Positions 18,810 through 26,928 of a stretch of 64,000 bases of DNA are shown piece after piece (position 1 is the first letter of the stretch; the number at the start of each line of letters is the position of its first letter). The notes beneath the pieces are model-generated. The model ran no database searches. It was not told the DNA's origin and was given only the letters and a program-made list of their open reading frames with translations. Made by a program: the position numbers and the translations under genes. Source of the DNA: Halomonas sp. DQ26W (GTDB lineage Bacteria; Pseudomonadota; Gammaproteobacteria; Pseudomonadales; Halomonadaceae); NCBI RefSeq assembly GCF_003339685.1, contig NZ_QPKI01000007.1, forward strand, positions 81,829 to 145,828. The letters are read 5' to 3'.

Positions 18810-19406
18810 ATGAACGTTTCGCTGATCATAGTACTGGTGGTGCTGGGTCTGGTGCTCATTTATGGAGCCAGCATCTACAACCGACTGGTGGCACTGAACA
18901 ACCGTTATCAGAATGCCTTCGCCCAGATCGAGGTGCAGCTCAAGCGGCGTTACGACCTGATTCCCAACCTGGTGGAGACGGCCAAGGGTTACATGGCTCA
19001 CGAGAGGGAGACCCTGCAGGCCGTCACCGAGGCGCGCAACACGGCGCTGGCAGGCCTCAAGCACGCCGCGGCGCAACCCGGCGAGCCGGGTGCCATGGCC
19101 GAACTGGCCGGGGCCGAGGGGGCGCTGGGGTCGGCACTCGGACGATTCAACATGGTCATGGAGGCGTACCCGGACCTCAAGGCATCCGAGAACATGCGCC
19201 AGCTCTCCGAGACGCTAACCAGCACCGAGAACCGAGTCGCCTTCGCTCGCCAGGCCTTCAACGACGCGGTCATGCAGTACAATACCTACAAGCAGAGCTT
19301 CCCCCCGATCCTGCTCGCTGGCCCGTTGGGACATCGTGAGGATGCGGCACTGCTCGAATTCGAAGACAGCGCCGAGATTCAGGCGGCACCCAAGGTCAGT
19401 TTCTGA
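18810..19406 (+). CDS. lemA: LemA-family protein
   Basis: LemA proteins have one N-terminal transmembrane helix and a long helical bundle exposed outside the cytoplasm. The 198-residue protein has a hydrophobic segment at about 3-22, then YNRLVALNNRYQNAFAQIEV and LKRRYDLIPNLVETAKGYM, which are diagnostic of the family. The biochemical role is not settled. It begins a two-gene unit with the M48 protease 12 bp downstream, the common LemA/HtpX-like pairing. An AGGAGGGG-like site precedes the ATG. Confidence 0.93.
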   Translation: MNVSLIIVLVVLGLVLIYGASIYNRLVALNNRYQNAFAQIEVQLKRRYDLIPNLVETAKGYMAHERETLQAVTEARNTALAGLKHAAAQPGEPGAMAELAGAEGALGSALGRFNMVMEAYPDLKASENMRQLSETLTSTENRVAFARQAFNDAVMQYNTYKQSFPPILLAGPLGHREDAALLEFEDSAEIQAAPKVSF

Positions 19407-19418
19407 CGGGGGGCAACA

Positions 19419-21377
19419 ATGGATTTTTTCGGAGCCCAGGACCAGGCGCGGCGGCTGACGGCCCGGCTGGTTCTCCTGTTGCTAGTGGCGGTGGCCGGTA
19501 TGGTGGCCGCAGCGGTACTGGTCGTGGCATTGGCCATGGCGCTGCTTGATGGCGGGCAGGCCGGCACCGATCCCCTCGCGCGCGCGCTCGACCCGTTGTT
19601 GCTGGGCAGCGTTGCTCTTGGCGTAGTCGCGGTTGTCGGGCTGGGTAGCCTGATGCGTCATCTGCAGTTGCGAGGTGGGGGCTCGGCGGTAGCCGAAGCG
19701 CTGGGCGGCCATCCGATCAATGCCAATACCCACGATGCCGACGAGCAGCAGCTTCTGAATGTGGTCGAAGAGATGGCCATCGCCTCGGGCATGCCCGTCC
19801 CGGCGGTCTACGTGATGGAAGAGCCGGCGATCAACGCCTTCGCCGCGGGCCATGCTCCCCACGATGCCGCCATAGGGGTAACCCGCGGCGCTATCCAGGC
19901 ACTCGACCGCGACGAGCTTCAGGGTGTCGTCGCTCATGAATTCAGCCATATTCTGCACGGTGACATGCGCCTCAACATGCGCCTGGTCGCGTTGCTCTAC
20001 GGCATTCTGGTGATCGGCCTGATCGGCCGCATGCTTCTGCACGGCATGGCTGGCCGTCGTGCGGTTCGCAGCTCACGTCGCGGCAATGGTCAGGCGGTGA
20101 TGCTGGGCGCCGGTATTGCTCTGATGGTGGTGGGCTATGTGGGCACGCTGTGCGGCAACCTCATCAAGGCCGCCGTCAGCCGGCAGCGCGAGTTCCTGGC
20201 CGATGCCAGTGCGGTGCAGTACACCCGCAATCCTGAGGGCCTGGCGCGCGCGTTGAAGCGCCTGGCGGCGCATTCCCACGGTTCCGAACTGCGCGCCACT
20301 CAGGCCGCAGAGTTCAGCCACCTCTATTTCGGTCGTGGCCTACGCGGCCTGAGCGGGCTCACCGCCACCCACCCGCCGCTGACCACGCGCATCGAGCGGC
20401 TTCAGCCCGGCTGGGATGGCAGCCTGCCGGAGCCGCGGCCGGTTGACGGCGAGCCGGCAGCCGACAAACGCCAACCCGACGATGTGCCGTCGGCTGCCGG
20501 GCTTGTCGGTCAGGCCGACATATCCCCCCTGGCGTACCCTTCCTCCACGTTGCAAACCGCGGCCACCAGCATTGGCCTGGGCAGTGCCCATGACCTGTCG
20601 CAACGGATCGGGCAGCCTGGCCCGGCGGATATTGCGCGTGCAAGGCAGACGCTGGAGGGTCTCGACGACGGCCTGGTGGAGGCTGCCCATGAGCCCTATG
20701 CCGCCCGAGCGCTGGTCTACGGCATTCTGATGGGCGTCGACCCTTCCAGCCGCGAGCGTCAGCGTCAGGCTCTGGTGGACCAGGCGCTGCCCGAGGTGCT
20801 GGTGGAACTGGACCGTCTGGCGAGACCACTGGCCGCGATGGCACCTGGGCATCGCCTGGCGCTGATCGAGCTGGCCCTGCCGATGCTGCGTCAGCTCACT
20901 ACCGCGCAATTTGCCGATTTCCGCGCCTGTCTCGATCAACTCATGGCCGCGGAGGCGCAACCCGGCGCCCTGCAGTGGGCGCTGCACCGGCTCGTGCTCG
21001 TCGGGGTCGAAGGGCCACGTCACCGTAGCCATCGTCATCGCCACCTGTCCCAGCTCGAGGCTCCCGCTGCGAGGCTGCTGTCGAGCCTGGCCAGGGCAGG
21101 GAGCGTCGAGCAAGCAGAGGCCTGCGATGCCTTCCAGGCGGCCCTGCAGGCATTGCCTATCACGCCCGCTTTCATGAACCGACCGGCGAGTCCGGAGGAG
21201 CTGGATCAGGCGGTGGAACAGCTCCAGCAGCTGAAAGACAGGGACAAGCTCTTGCTGGTGGATGCCATGGCGCGCTGTGTCTTTCATGACGACCGTATTG
21301 CTCCCGGAGAAGCGGAGATGCTGCGGGCCGTTGCCTGGTCCCTGAACTGTCCGATGCCGGCAACGGCCGCCGATTGA
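19419..21377 (+). CDS. M48-family membrane metalloprotease with long C-terminal helical domain
   Basis: This is a zinc metalloprotease of the HtpX/M48 type, probably acting on membrane or periplasmic proteins. Two membrane segments lie near the N-terminus (about 20-46 and 58-78), the zinc site HEFSH is at 173-177, and further hydrophobic segments lie near 190-210 and 225-250, followed by the REFLADASAV helix with the third ligand. The protease part ends near residue 320. The remaining 330 residues are an Ala/Leu-rich helical extension whose last 60 residues (DAMARCVFHDDRIAPGEAEM) resemble TerB-like modules. It is co-directional with lemA. Exact substrates are unknown. Confidence 0.88.
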   Translation: MDFFGAQDQARRLTARLVLLLLVAVAGMVAAAVLVVALAMALLDGGQAGTDPLARALDPLLLGSVALGVVAVVGLGSLMRHLQLRGGGSAVAEALGGHPINANTHDADEQQLLNVVEEMAIASGMPVPAVYVMEEPAINAFAAGHAPHDAAIGVTRGAIQALDRDELQGVVAHEFSHILHGDMRLNMRLVALLYGILVIGLIGRMLLHGMAGRRAVRSSRRGNGQAVMLGAGIALMVVGYVGTLCGNLIKAAVSRQREFLADASAVQYTRNPEGLARALKRLAAHSHGSELRATQAAEFSHLYFGRGLRGLSGLTATHPPLTTRIERLQPGWDGSLPEPRPVDGEPAADKRQPDDVPSAAGLVGQADISPLAYPSSTLQTAATSIGLGSAHDLSQRIGQPGPADIARARQTLEGLDDGLVEAAHEPYAARALVYGILMGVDPSSRERQRQALVDQALPEVLVELDRLARPLAAMAPGHRLALIELALPMLRQLTTAQFADFRACLDQLMAAEAQPGALQWALHRLVLVGVEGPRHRSHRHRHLSQLEAPAARLLSSLARAGSVEQAEACDAFQAALQALPITPAFMNRPASPEELDQAVEQLQQLKDRDKLLLVDAMARCVFHDDRIAPGEAEMLRAVAWSLNCPMPATAAD

Positions 21378-21526
21378 GGTCAGTGTCTTCCCTCGCCCGG
21401 GGATAGTTTTGCCGGTGGGCTGTGCAATTCCCTAATACGCCGCATTTGCTGTCGACTTGCAGGTACGTCAGGGCTTTGTTGCAATAGTCTCTACCTGACG
21501 GACTCACCATGACTGGAGATACTTTA

Positions 21527-22234
21527 ATGGCGACCCCCCCCTGGAAACTTGCCGCGGTTGGGCTGACCTTTGCGCTTGGCCTGGCTGCCTGTGGTGATAC
21601 GGAAGACGAAGCCGGGGCGCCGGAGGTCGAGGAAACGGAAGTTCTCGTGGGCGAGTCTCCTGAAGACACCATGACTGACGACCCGGACACGATGCCCGAG
21701 GATGAGCCCGAGGCTCCTTCCCCTGCAACAGTGGAGGAAGGCGTCCCTGAAGCCATGGCTGAAGAAGGTGGCTCCATGGAGCCGGGCGACGATATCCAAG
21801 CGGATGCCGCGACTCTGGGTGAGTCGCCGGCGGCGACTCTGGATGAAGGTGGCGCCTTGCCGGGTGAACCCACCCGTTCGGATATCGATGCCATCCTGGA
21901 GGACACCGAACGGCGCTTCGAGGAGGCGCAGCGGCGTATCGACGAGCAGTTCGAAGAGGTCGGGCGAGACTCTCCAACCTTGGAGCCCATGGACGCCACG
22001 ACCGAGTTTCGCTCCACGCTCGAACCCATGCAGGGTGAGGTCGGCGATACGCCTTCTGCCATCGACGAAGAAGCGGAGCGTCGTGGCGAGACGACACAGT
22101 CTGATATCGACGCCCTTCTTGAGGATACCGAGCGGCGCTTCGAGGAAGCACGGCGTCAACTCGACGAACAATTTGAAGAGGCCGAGCGGCGCGAGCCGCA
22201 GAGCGAGGCACCCCAGTTCGATATCGAGGATTGA
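21527..22234 (+). CDS. Acidic lipoprotein with duplicated coiled-coil repeat
   Basis: This 235-residue predicted lipoprotein has a hydrophobic signal ending in lipobox LAAC, with Cys22 as the lipidation site. The mature part is extremely Glu/Asp-rich, consistent with a halophile envelope protein. Two 27-residue charged segments, at 118-144 and 192-218, share 23 identical positions (SDIDA-LEDTERRFEEA core) and look like coiled coils. The ATG at 21527 has GGAGAT upstream; an in-frame ATG at 21509 lacks a ribosome-binding site. I do not recognise the family. It follows the M48 protease after 149 bp and could be transcribed separately. Confidence 0.75.
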   Translation: MATPPWKLAAVGLTFALGLAACGDTEDEAGAPEVEETEVLVGESPEDTMTDDPDTMPEDEPEAPSPATVEEGVPEAMAEEGGSMEPGDDIQADAATLGESPAATLDEGGALPGEPTRSDIDAILEDTERRFEEAQRRIDEQFEEVGRDSPTLEPMDATTEFRSTLEPMQGEVGDTPSAIDEEAERRGETTQSDIDALLEDTERRFEEARRQLDEQFEEAERREPQSEAPQFDIED

Positions 22235-22259
22235 ACGCCCGCGTTATGTCATGGCATGA

Positions 22260-22287
22260 AAAAGGCCCACTTTAAGGTGGGCCTTTC
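22260..22287. terminator. Bidirectional terminator between the lipoprotein and cold-shock genes
   Basis: AAAGGCCCAC and GGTGGGCCTTT arms pair around a TTTAA loop, with A-rich sequence before and T residues after, so both strands have a weak U-tract. It lies between convergent genes. Confidence 0.75.
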
Positions 22288-22295
22288 GTCTGGGG

Positions 22296-22322
22296 GGCCT
22301 GGCTTCAAGGTAAAGCCAGGCC
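22296..22322 (-). terminator. Second hairpin downstream of the cold-shock gene
   Basis: GGCCTGGCTT and AAGCCAGGCC arms are separated by a 7-nt loop, 24 bp after the cold-shock stop on the minus strand. It lacks a T-run and may stabilise the short mRNA, with the next hairpin terminating it. Confidence 0.5.
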
Positions 22323-22345
22323 TATACGCCTGCCGAAGCAGTGCC

Positions 22346-22552
22346 TCAGTCGGCGAGCTTGATGTTGGAGGCCTGAAGGCCCTTCTTTCCCTGGGTGACT
22401 TCGAAGGTGACCTTCTGGCCATCCTGTAGGGTCTTGAAGCCGTCAGCCTGAATCTCTGAGAAGTGGGCGAACAGGTCGTCACCACCGTCGTCCGGAGAGA
22501 TGAAGCCATAGCCCTTGGTATCGTTGAACCACTTGACAGTGCCAGTTGCCAT
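22346..22552 (-). CDS. CspA-family cold-shock protein
   Basis: This 68-residue single cold-shock domain binds single-stranded RNA or DNA and melts RNA structure. It has RNP1-like KGYGFIS and RNP2-like DLFAHFS motifs, the start [11 protein letters not shown] and the end [11 protein letters not shown], all typical. A GTAAGTAAGGAAAT region supplies the ribosome-binding site. A long, gene-free upstream stretch fits the long structured leader of csp mRNAs. Which paralogue this is, and whether it is cold-induced, cannot be told from the sequence. Confidence 0.95.
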   Translation of the reverse strand: MATGTVKWFNDTKGYGFISPDDGGDDLFAHFSEIQADGFKTLQDGQKVTFEVTQGKKGLQASNIKLAD

Positions 22553-22977
22553 TGTTGATTTCCTTACTTACTGATTGATCGTGCTGGGCACTCGGCAGTG
22601 CCGAAGGCCCGAAGTGCGTGGGCAAGGCGAGAAAAGTGCGCTTCGGGTGTATCGACAGTTCGACATACAGCTAACGACTTTCCACTTGCTGTCCAACGCA
22701 ACGCATAGCGCATGAGTGGCGAACCATCATGCCCGCCCAGACAACTTTAGTTAGAAAAATTTAGAGCGTCCAGCAAATCGCAAGCATGAAATATGCCATA
22801 CCAAGTGTGGCCTCAAATCGGCTAATGATTTATTCAAGTGCGCTTATCGCTGGTTCGCAAGGGCGCGGTCGGCATGCAGCATTCCGTGTTGCGAAAGGGT
22901 GAGGGCCTGCTCACGCTGGCGTAATATCCCCCCTTCGGCCCATGGCGGGCCAATTCATGGCAGGGAGTGCTCGATTC
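22553..22977. other. Divergent intergenic region, probable long csp leader
   Basis: These 425 bp lie between the leftward cold-shock gene and the rightward LysE-type gene and hold no supported gene. The half next to the cold-shock gene is likely its 5' leader (about 150-200 nt, with a self-complementary stretch near CACTCGGCAGTGCCGAAGG). The central part near 22740-22850 is AT-rich compared with its surroundings and is the likely promoter zone for both genes. No confident -35/-10 pair could be chosen. Confidence 0.45.
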
Positions 22978-23622
22978 ATGTTGTGGGATGCCCAGTTATG
23001 GCCCTTTTTGGTGGCCATTACCCTGCTGACGATCAGCCCTGGGGTTGATACGCTGCTGGTGATTCGCAATACGGCTCGCGGTGGCGTGCGCGATGGCGTG
23101 CTTACCAGCGTGGCGATCTGCTGTGGCCTGTTCGTGCATGCTACCGTATCGGCATTGGGAATTTCCCTGATCCTGCTGCAGTCGGCATGGGCCTTTGGCC
23201 TGCTCAAGCTGATGGGGGCCGGCTACCTGGTCTGGCTGGGAGTCGCCAGCCTTCTGGCAGCACGACGCAGCCAGGGCCTGCCGGTGGCGGCTATGCTGGG
23301 TGAGCGCAAGGCGCGGCCGCTCTGGCGCCCGCTGCGGGAAGGGCTGCTTTCCAATGTGCTCAATCCCAAGACCGTTGTCTTCTACATGGCGTTCTTGCCC
23401 CAGTTCATTGCTCCGACCGACCCGGCCTTGGTCAAGTCGCTTTGGCTGGCCGGTGTACATTTCATCATCGCCAACCTGTGGCAGATCGGTATCGTCGTGA
23501 CGGTGGGCAGTGCGGGACGCTGGCTGGGAAGCCGTCTCTTTTCCCGTGTGTTGAATGGCGCAACCGGTGCGGTACTGATTGGATTCGGCATCAAGCTGGC
23601 GCTCGAGCGTCACCCCGCCTGA
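22978..23622 (+). CDS. LysE/RhtB-family amino-acid exporter
   Basis: This 214-residue inner-membrane exporter of the LysE/RhtB family commonly exports amino acids such as threonine, homoserine, leucine or lysine. About six hydrophobic segments are visible, with the family signature SPGVDTLLVIRN near residues 18-29 and NPKTVVFYMAFLPQF in the middle. The ATG at 22978 places the signature at the usual distance from the N-terminus and has GGGAG upstream; starts at 22942 or 22957 are possible. The substrate cannot be assigned. Confidence 0.9.
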   Translation: MLWDAQLWPFLVAITLLTISPGVDTLLVIRNTARGGVRDGVLTSVAICCGLFVHATVSALGISLILLQSAWAFGLLKLMGAGYLVWLGVASLLAARRSQGLPVAAMLGERKARPLWRPLREGLLSNVLNPKTVVFYMAFLPQFIAPTDPALVKSLWLAGVHFIIANLWQIGIVVTVGSAGRWLGSRLFSRVLNGATGAVLIGFGIKLALERHPA

Positions 23623-23640
23623 GCCGAGCGGGAAACGCCA

Positions 23641-23667
23641 GGGCCCCGGCATCGATCCGGGGCCCTG
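23641..23667. terminator. Terminator hairpin between LysE-type gene and slt
   Basis: AGGGCCCCGG and CCGGGGCCCT pair perfectly around a 7-nt loop, between convergent genes. A TCTTTT stretch follows nine bases later on the plus strand. Confidence 0.7.
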
Positions 23668-23702
23668 CGTGGTCTTTTCAGTTGCTTGCGGCAGGTGTCG
23701 CG

Positions 23703-25655
23703 CTAGTTGCGGGCCAGTAGCGAGCCGTCGTAGCGTACCGTGGTTTCAGCCGAACTCAGCATAGAGACGTCCTCGCTGCTGCCCCCGTTGGCCAGGCTTT
23801 CAAAGATGACTCGGTAGACGAGCACCGCCTGGACATAGTCGCGTGTCTCGCGGAAGGGAATGCTCTCCACGAAGAGGTCGTACTCCTCAGGCGAGTCGCG
23901 CAGCCAGCGGTCAACCCGGCCGGGGCCGGCATTGTAGGCTGCCGCCGCCGCCAGGCGATTACCCCGGTAGCGGTTGGTCATGTCGCGAATGTAGGTGCTG
24001 CCCATGCGGATGTTGATCTCAGGGTCGAGTACGCCGTAAGGCCCGGGGTCGCTGATGCCGAGCTGGCGGCTGAGCTGGGTGGCGGTGCCGGGCATGATCT
24101 GCATCAGCCCGCGTGCCCCAGCGGGAGATAGCGCCGTCGGATTGTAGGCGCTTTCGCGACGCGCAATGCCCATCAGCAAGTAGGGGTCTACGCCGGTATT
24201 GCTGCCCCAGCGCAGGAAGTGCTCGCGATAGGCTTGCGGAAAGCGCCAGTCGAGTGCGTCCCACATTCGGCCGGTGATAGTGGTCTGCACCAGGCGGGCA
24301 TGCCAGCCACGGCGCTCTGCGTAGTCGGCAAGGGCGCGTGCCTCGCGGGGTGTTCCGATTGCCACGGCATTCAGCCACTCGTTGTTGGCCAGACCATCCT
24401 CGCCAATGCGTAGCAGCGCCTCCGTGCGCTTTACGGCTGGCCATTGGGCCACTTCCTCGCGAAACGCCTCATCGAAGTGATTGCGTTCCAGGTTCAGGGA
24501 ATAGGGTCGGTTGAGGCGGTCTGCAGCAGCGAAGGCGAAGAAGTTGCGGCCGTCGGCTGCGCGTGCATAGGCGACTTGCGCCCGCTGCGTATCGCCCAGC
24601 TGTTCATGGGCACGTGCCTTCCAGTACTGCCAGCGGCTCTCCTCTCGGGTCTCGTCGGGCATTGCCTCGATCCAGCGCAGCGCACCGGGCCAGTCCCGGC
24701 TGGTCAGGGCATGGCGCACACGCAGCTCCAGTACCCGAGGGGTGCTGACTCGCGGCAAGACATCGTCGACCCAGCCCCGGTTGTTGTCGATGTTGCGCAC
24801 CAGGGAGTAGAAGACCAGATCCTCCTCGATGGCGTGGCGGTGCTCGCCGTCGAAGGTCAGGTGAGGGGCGACCTTTCGCCATGCCTCCATAGCGGCTTCG
24901 GTATCGGCCCGGGTGAAGCCGTGCATGGCGGCGGCGAACAGCGCCCCGCTGCCGCGGCACTCGGGTCCGATACAGTTGGGCACCCGCGTGATAGCTGCAT
25001 AGTCCCCCTGCAGGCGGGCCTTGGCCTCGCGCGCCGCCTGCCAGCGACTGCCGAGTTGGCGGCCCAGATAACTGGCAAGGCCGCTTTCACCCAGTTGCCA
25101 GGCCAGCATCTTGCGTTCCCAGATATCGAGTTCGCTGATCTCACCCTGTCTGCGTAGTCGATCGAACAGGGTGTCGCAGGCCGAAGGCTGAGAGCGTCCT
25201 ACGTGCCAGAGTTTCCGCCCACCTTCCGCAGCAGCCCGTGGGTCGCTGCCCATCAGTGCCGTGTAGTAATGGCACTGACGCTCGGCTCCCGTAGGCTCGC
25301 CATCGGCAACGGCGAGGACGGCACCGTAGCGACCGGCGCTGCCATAGCGGCTGATGGCAGCGCCGCGCATCCACTCGGCCAGGGGGGCATCCTGGTAGCG
25401 CTCGATGAAAGCCAGCACCTGTCCCGGTTCGGCCTGGGGCAGTTGATCGCGCAGGCGGTGATACTCCACGTAGCCATAGAGCACGTGATCATTGATGGCG
25501 CTGCTGTCGATCCGGTTCCACTGCTGGTTGCGTGCCGCCTCCAGCGCCTCGCGCATGACGCTGTCGCTGGGCTGGGCTTGAGCGATGAGCGGTAGGCTGA
25601 TGGCTGCCGCGGCGAGCCAGGCGGCGGCGCTGTTTAGCAGATGGCGATGGCGCAT
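23703..25655 (-). CDS. slt: Soluble lytic murein transglycosylase Slt70
   Basis: This periplasmic enzyme cleaves the MurNAc-GlcNAc bond of peptidoglycan to make 1,6-anhydromuropeptides. The 650-residue precursor has a signal peptide (about 1-28, ending AQA), a long helical U/L superhelix, and a C-terminal SLT domain with catalytic Glu at about residue 501 in RRESAYNPTALSP. The GLMQIMPGTA, NIRMGSTYI and AAYNAGPGRVDRW motifs follow. Length and architecture match Slt70. It is transcribed alone; the thioesterase pair diverges from it. Confidence 0.94.
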   Translation of the reverse strand: MRHRHLLNSAAAWLAAAAISLPLIAQAQPSDSVMREALEAARNQQWNRIDSSAINDHVLYGYVEYHRLRDQLPQAEPGQVLAFIERYQDAPLAEWMRGAAISRYGSAGRYGAVLAVADGEPTGAERQCHYYTALMGSDPRAAAEGGRKLWHVGRSQPSACDTLFDRLRRQGEISELDIWERKMLAWQLGESGLASYLGRQLGSRWQAAREAKARLQGDYAAITRVPNCIGPECRGSGALFAAAMHGFTRADTEAAMEAWRKVAPHLTFDGEHRHAIEEDLVFYSLVRNIDNNRGWVDDVLPRVSTPRVLELRVRHALTSRDWPGALRWIEAMPDETREESRWQYWKARAHEQLGDTQRAQVAYARAADGRNFFAFAAADRLNRPYSLNLERNHFDEAFREEVAQWPAVKRTEALLRIGEDGLANNEWLNAVAIGTPREARALADYAERRGWHARLVQTTITGRMWDALDWRFPQAYREHFLRWGSNTGVDPYLLMGIARRESAYNPTALSPAGARGLMQIMPGTATQLSRQLGISDPGPYGVLDPEINIRMGSTYIRDMTNRYRGNRLAAAAAYNAGPGRVDRWLRDSPEEYDLFVESIPFRETRDYVQAVLVYRVIFESLANGGSSEDVSMLSSAETTVRYDGSLLARN

Positions 25656-25855
25656 GGTGGCTGCCTCCGGAAGGCTTGAGTCGGAACCTCTGTATCGTCA
25701 CTCATTGGAGCATATTTGAGTAGGGGTTGGGCGACGATTTCCAGGGTGCTGGTTGGCTTCGTTCAACGGTGAGACGCTTGTGCAGAGACAGCGCGAGAGC
25801 TAGGCTGAGCGGGTTTCTATCAAACGCTTGTTGGACTATTTCCAGGAGTGCGGAT

Positions 25856-26371
25856 GTGAGCCAGGATGAACAATCTGCCGTGCCTGTTGGCCATGGCCCC
25901 GAGGCTTGGCGAACTGCTTTGACTCGCTTCGTCACTTTCATCCCGCATACCCGAGAGTTGGGACTCGAAGTGATCAACGTGGTTCCCCCGGAAGTGACGA
26001 TGCGGCTTCCCTGGCGTGACGAGTTGCTCGGTGATACTACCCGGGGACTGATCCACGGAGGCGTACTGACCATGCTGCTGGATACGGTGTGCGGTTCCGC
26101 TGTGCTCTGCGGCTTGCCTTCTCCGGAGGTCTGCCCGACGCTGGATCTGCGCGTCGACCATTACCGGCCGGCGGTGGCCGGTCTTCCCATCATGGCCAGA
26201 GCCCGTGTGCTCTGCGTGACCGAGTCGGTGGTTTTTACCGAGGGCACGCTCTGGCAAGATCCCGAGCGGCCGGTCGCCCGTGGGATCGGTAACTTCATGC
26301 GCCTTGGGGCGCGCAACACTCCGCCAGGTTTCGGCGAGGCGCTGTTCAGTGGAGCAAATGACCATGCTTGA
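25856..26371 (+). CDS. PaaI-type hot-dog thioesterase, first of a tandem pair
   Basis: This 171-residue protein has the hot-dog thioesterase motif LIHGGVLTMLLDTVCGSAV and a DLRVDHYRPA strand, resembling PaaI/acyl-CoA thioesterases that hydrolyse CoA thioesters. The start is GTG at 25856, with AGGAG seven bases upstream; upstream in-frame sequence lacks a ribosome-binding site. Its end overlaps the start of a second hot-dog gene, which shares the H-GGV motif. The substrate is unknown. Confidence 0.85.
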   Translation: MSQDEQSAVPVGHGPEAWRTALTRFVTFIPHTRELGLEVINVVPPEVTMRLPWRDELLGDTTRGLIHGGVLTMLLDTVCGSAVLCGLPSPEVCPTLDLRVDHYRPAVAGLPIMARARVLCVTESVVFTEGTLWQDPERPVARGIGNFMRLGARNTPPGFGEALFSGANDHA

Positions 26372-26834
26372 CGATTTTCACGATGCAGCCTGGTTGGAGA
26401 AGACCCGGGCCGAGGGCGACGTATCTGCCTGGCTGGCGCGTGTGCCCTATACCCGCTTCATTGGCGTCTCGGCATCGCCCGACGCAGAGGGCGATGGTAT
26501 GGTCTTTCATCTCGAGCCACACGCACACAACATTGGCAACATCCTGTTGCCGGCCATTCATGGCGGGGTGGTGGCCGCCTTCATGGAGACGGCCGGCACA
26601 CTCGACCTGATGCTCGCGGCCCGCACACCTCGGCTGCCACGTATCGTCGATTTCTCCATCGACTACCTCCGCGCTGCCCGCGCGATACCCACCCACGCCC
26701 GCTGCAGTCTGCTGCGAGAAGGCCGGCGTATGGCCAACGTACAGGTCACGGCCTGGCAGGAGCGCGAGGCTGAGCCCGTGGCCACGGCACGCCTGCACTT
26801 CGTCTTGAGCGCCACGGAACAAAGCAGCGCTTGA
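26364..26834 (+). CDS. PaaI-type hot-dog thioesterase, second of a tandem pair
   Basis: This 156-residue hot-dog protein has AIHGGVVAAFMETAGTLDL, corresponding to the LIHGGVLTMLLDT motif of the gene before it, and DFSIDYLRAARA. It overlaps the first thioesterase by eight bases, so the two are translated together and probably form a heteromer or act on related CoA esters. GGAG lies nine bases before the ATG at 26364; an ATG two codons earlier is closer to the site and less likely. It is upstream of htpG but about 95 bp away. Confidence 0.85.
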   Translation: MLDDFHDAAWLEKTRAEGDVSAWLARVPYTRFIGVSASPDAEGDGMVFHLEPHAHNIGNILLPAIHGGVVAAFMETAGTLDLMLAARTPRLPRIVDFSIDYLRAARAIPTHARCSLLREGRRMANVQVTAWQEREAEPVATARLHFVLSATEQSSA

Positions 26835-26928
26835 AATTCCCGCCTCGGACCCCATATCGCTGAACAGTTCTACACGGGCGACGCCATGTTGGCGTCGCTG
26901 CTGGTTCAAGCCATGAGGTAACCGATCC

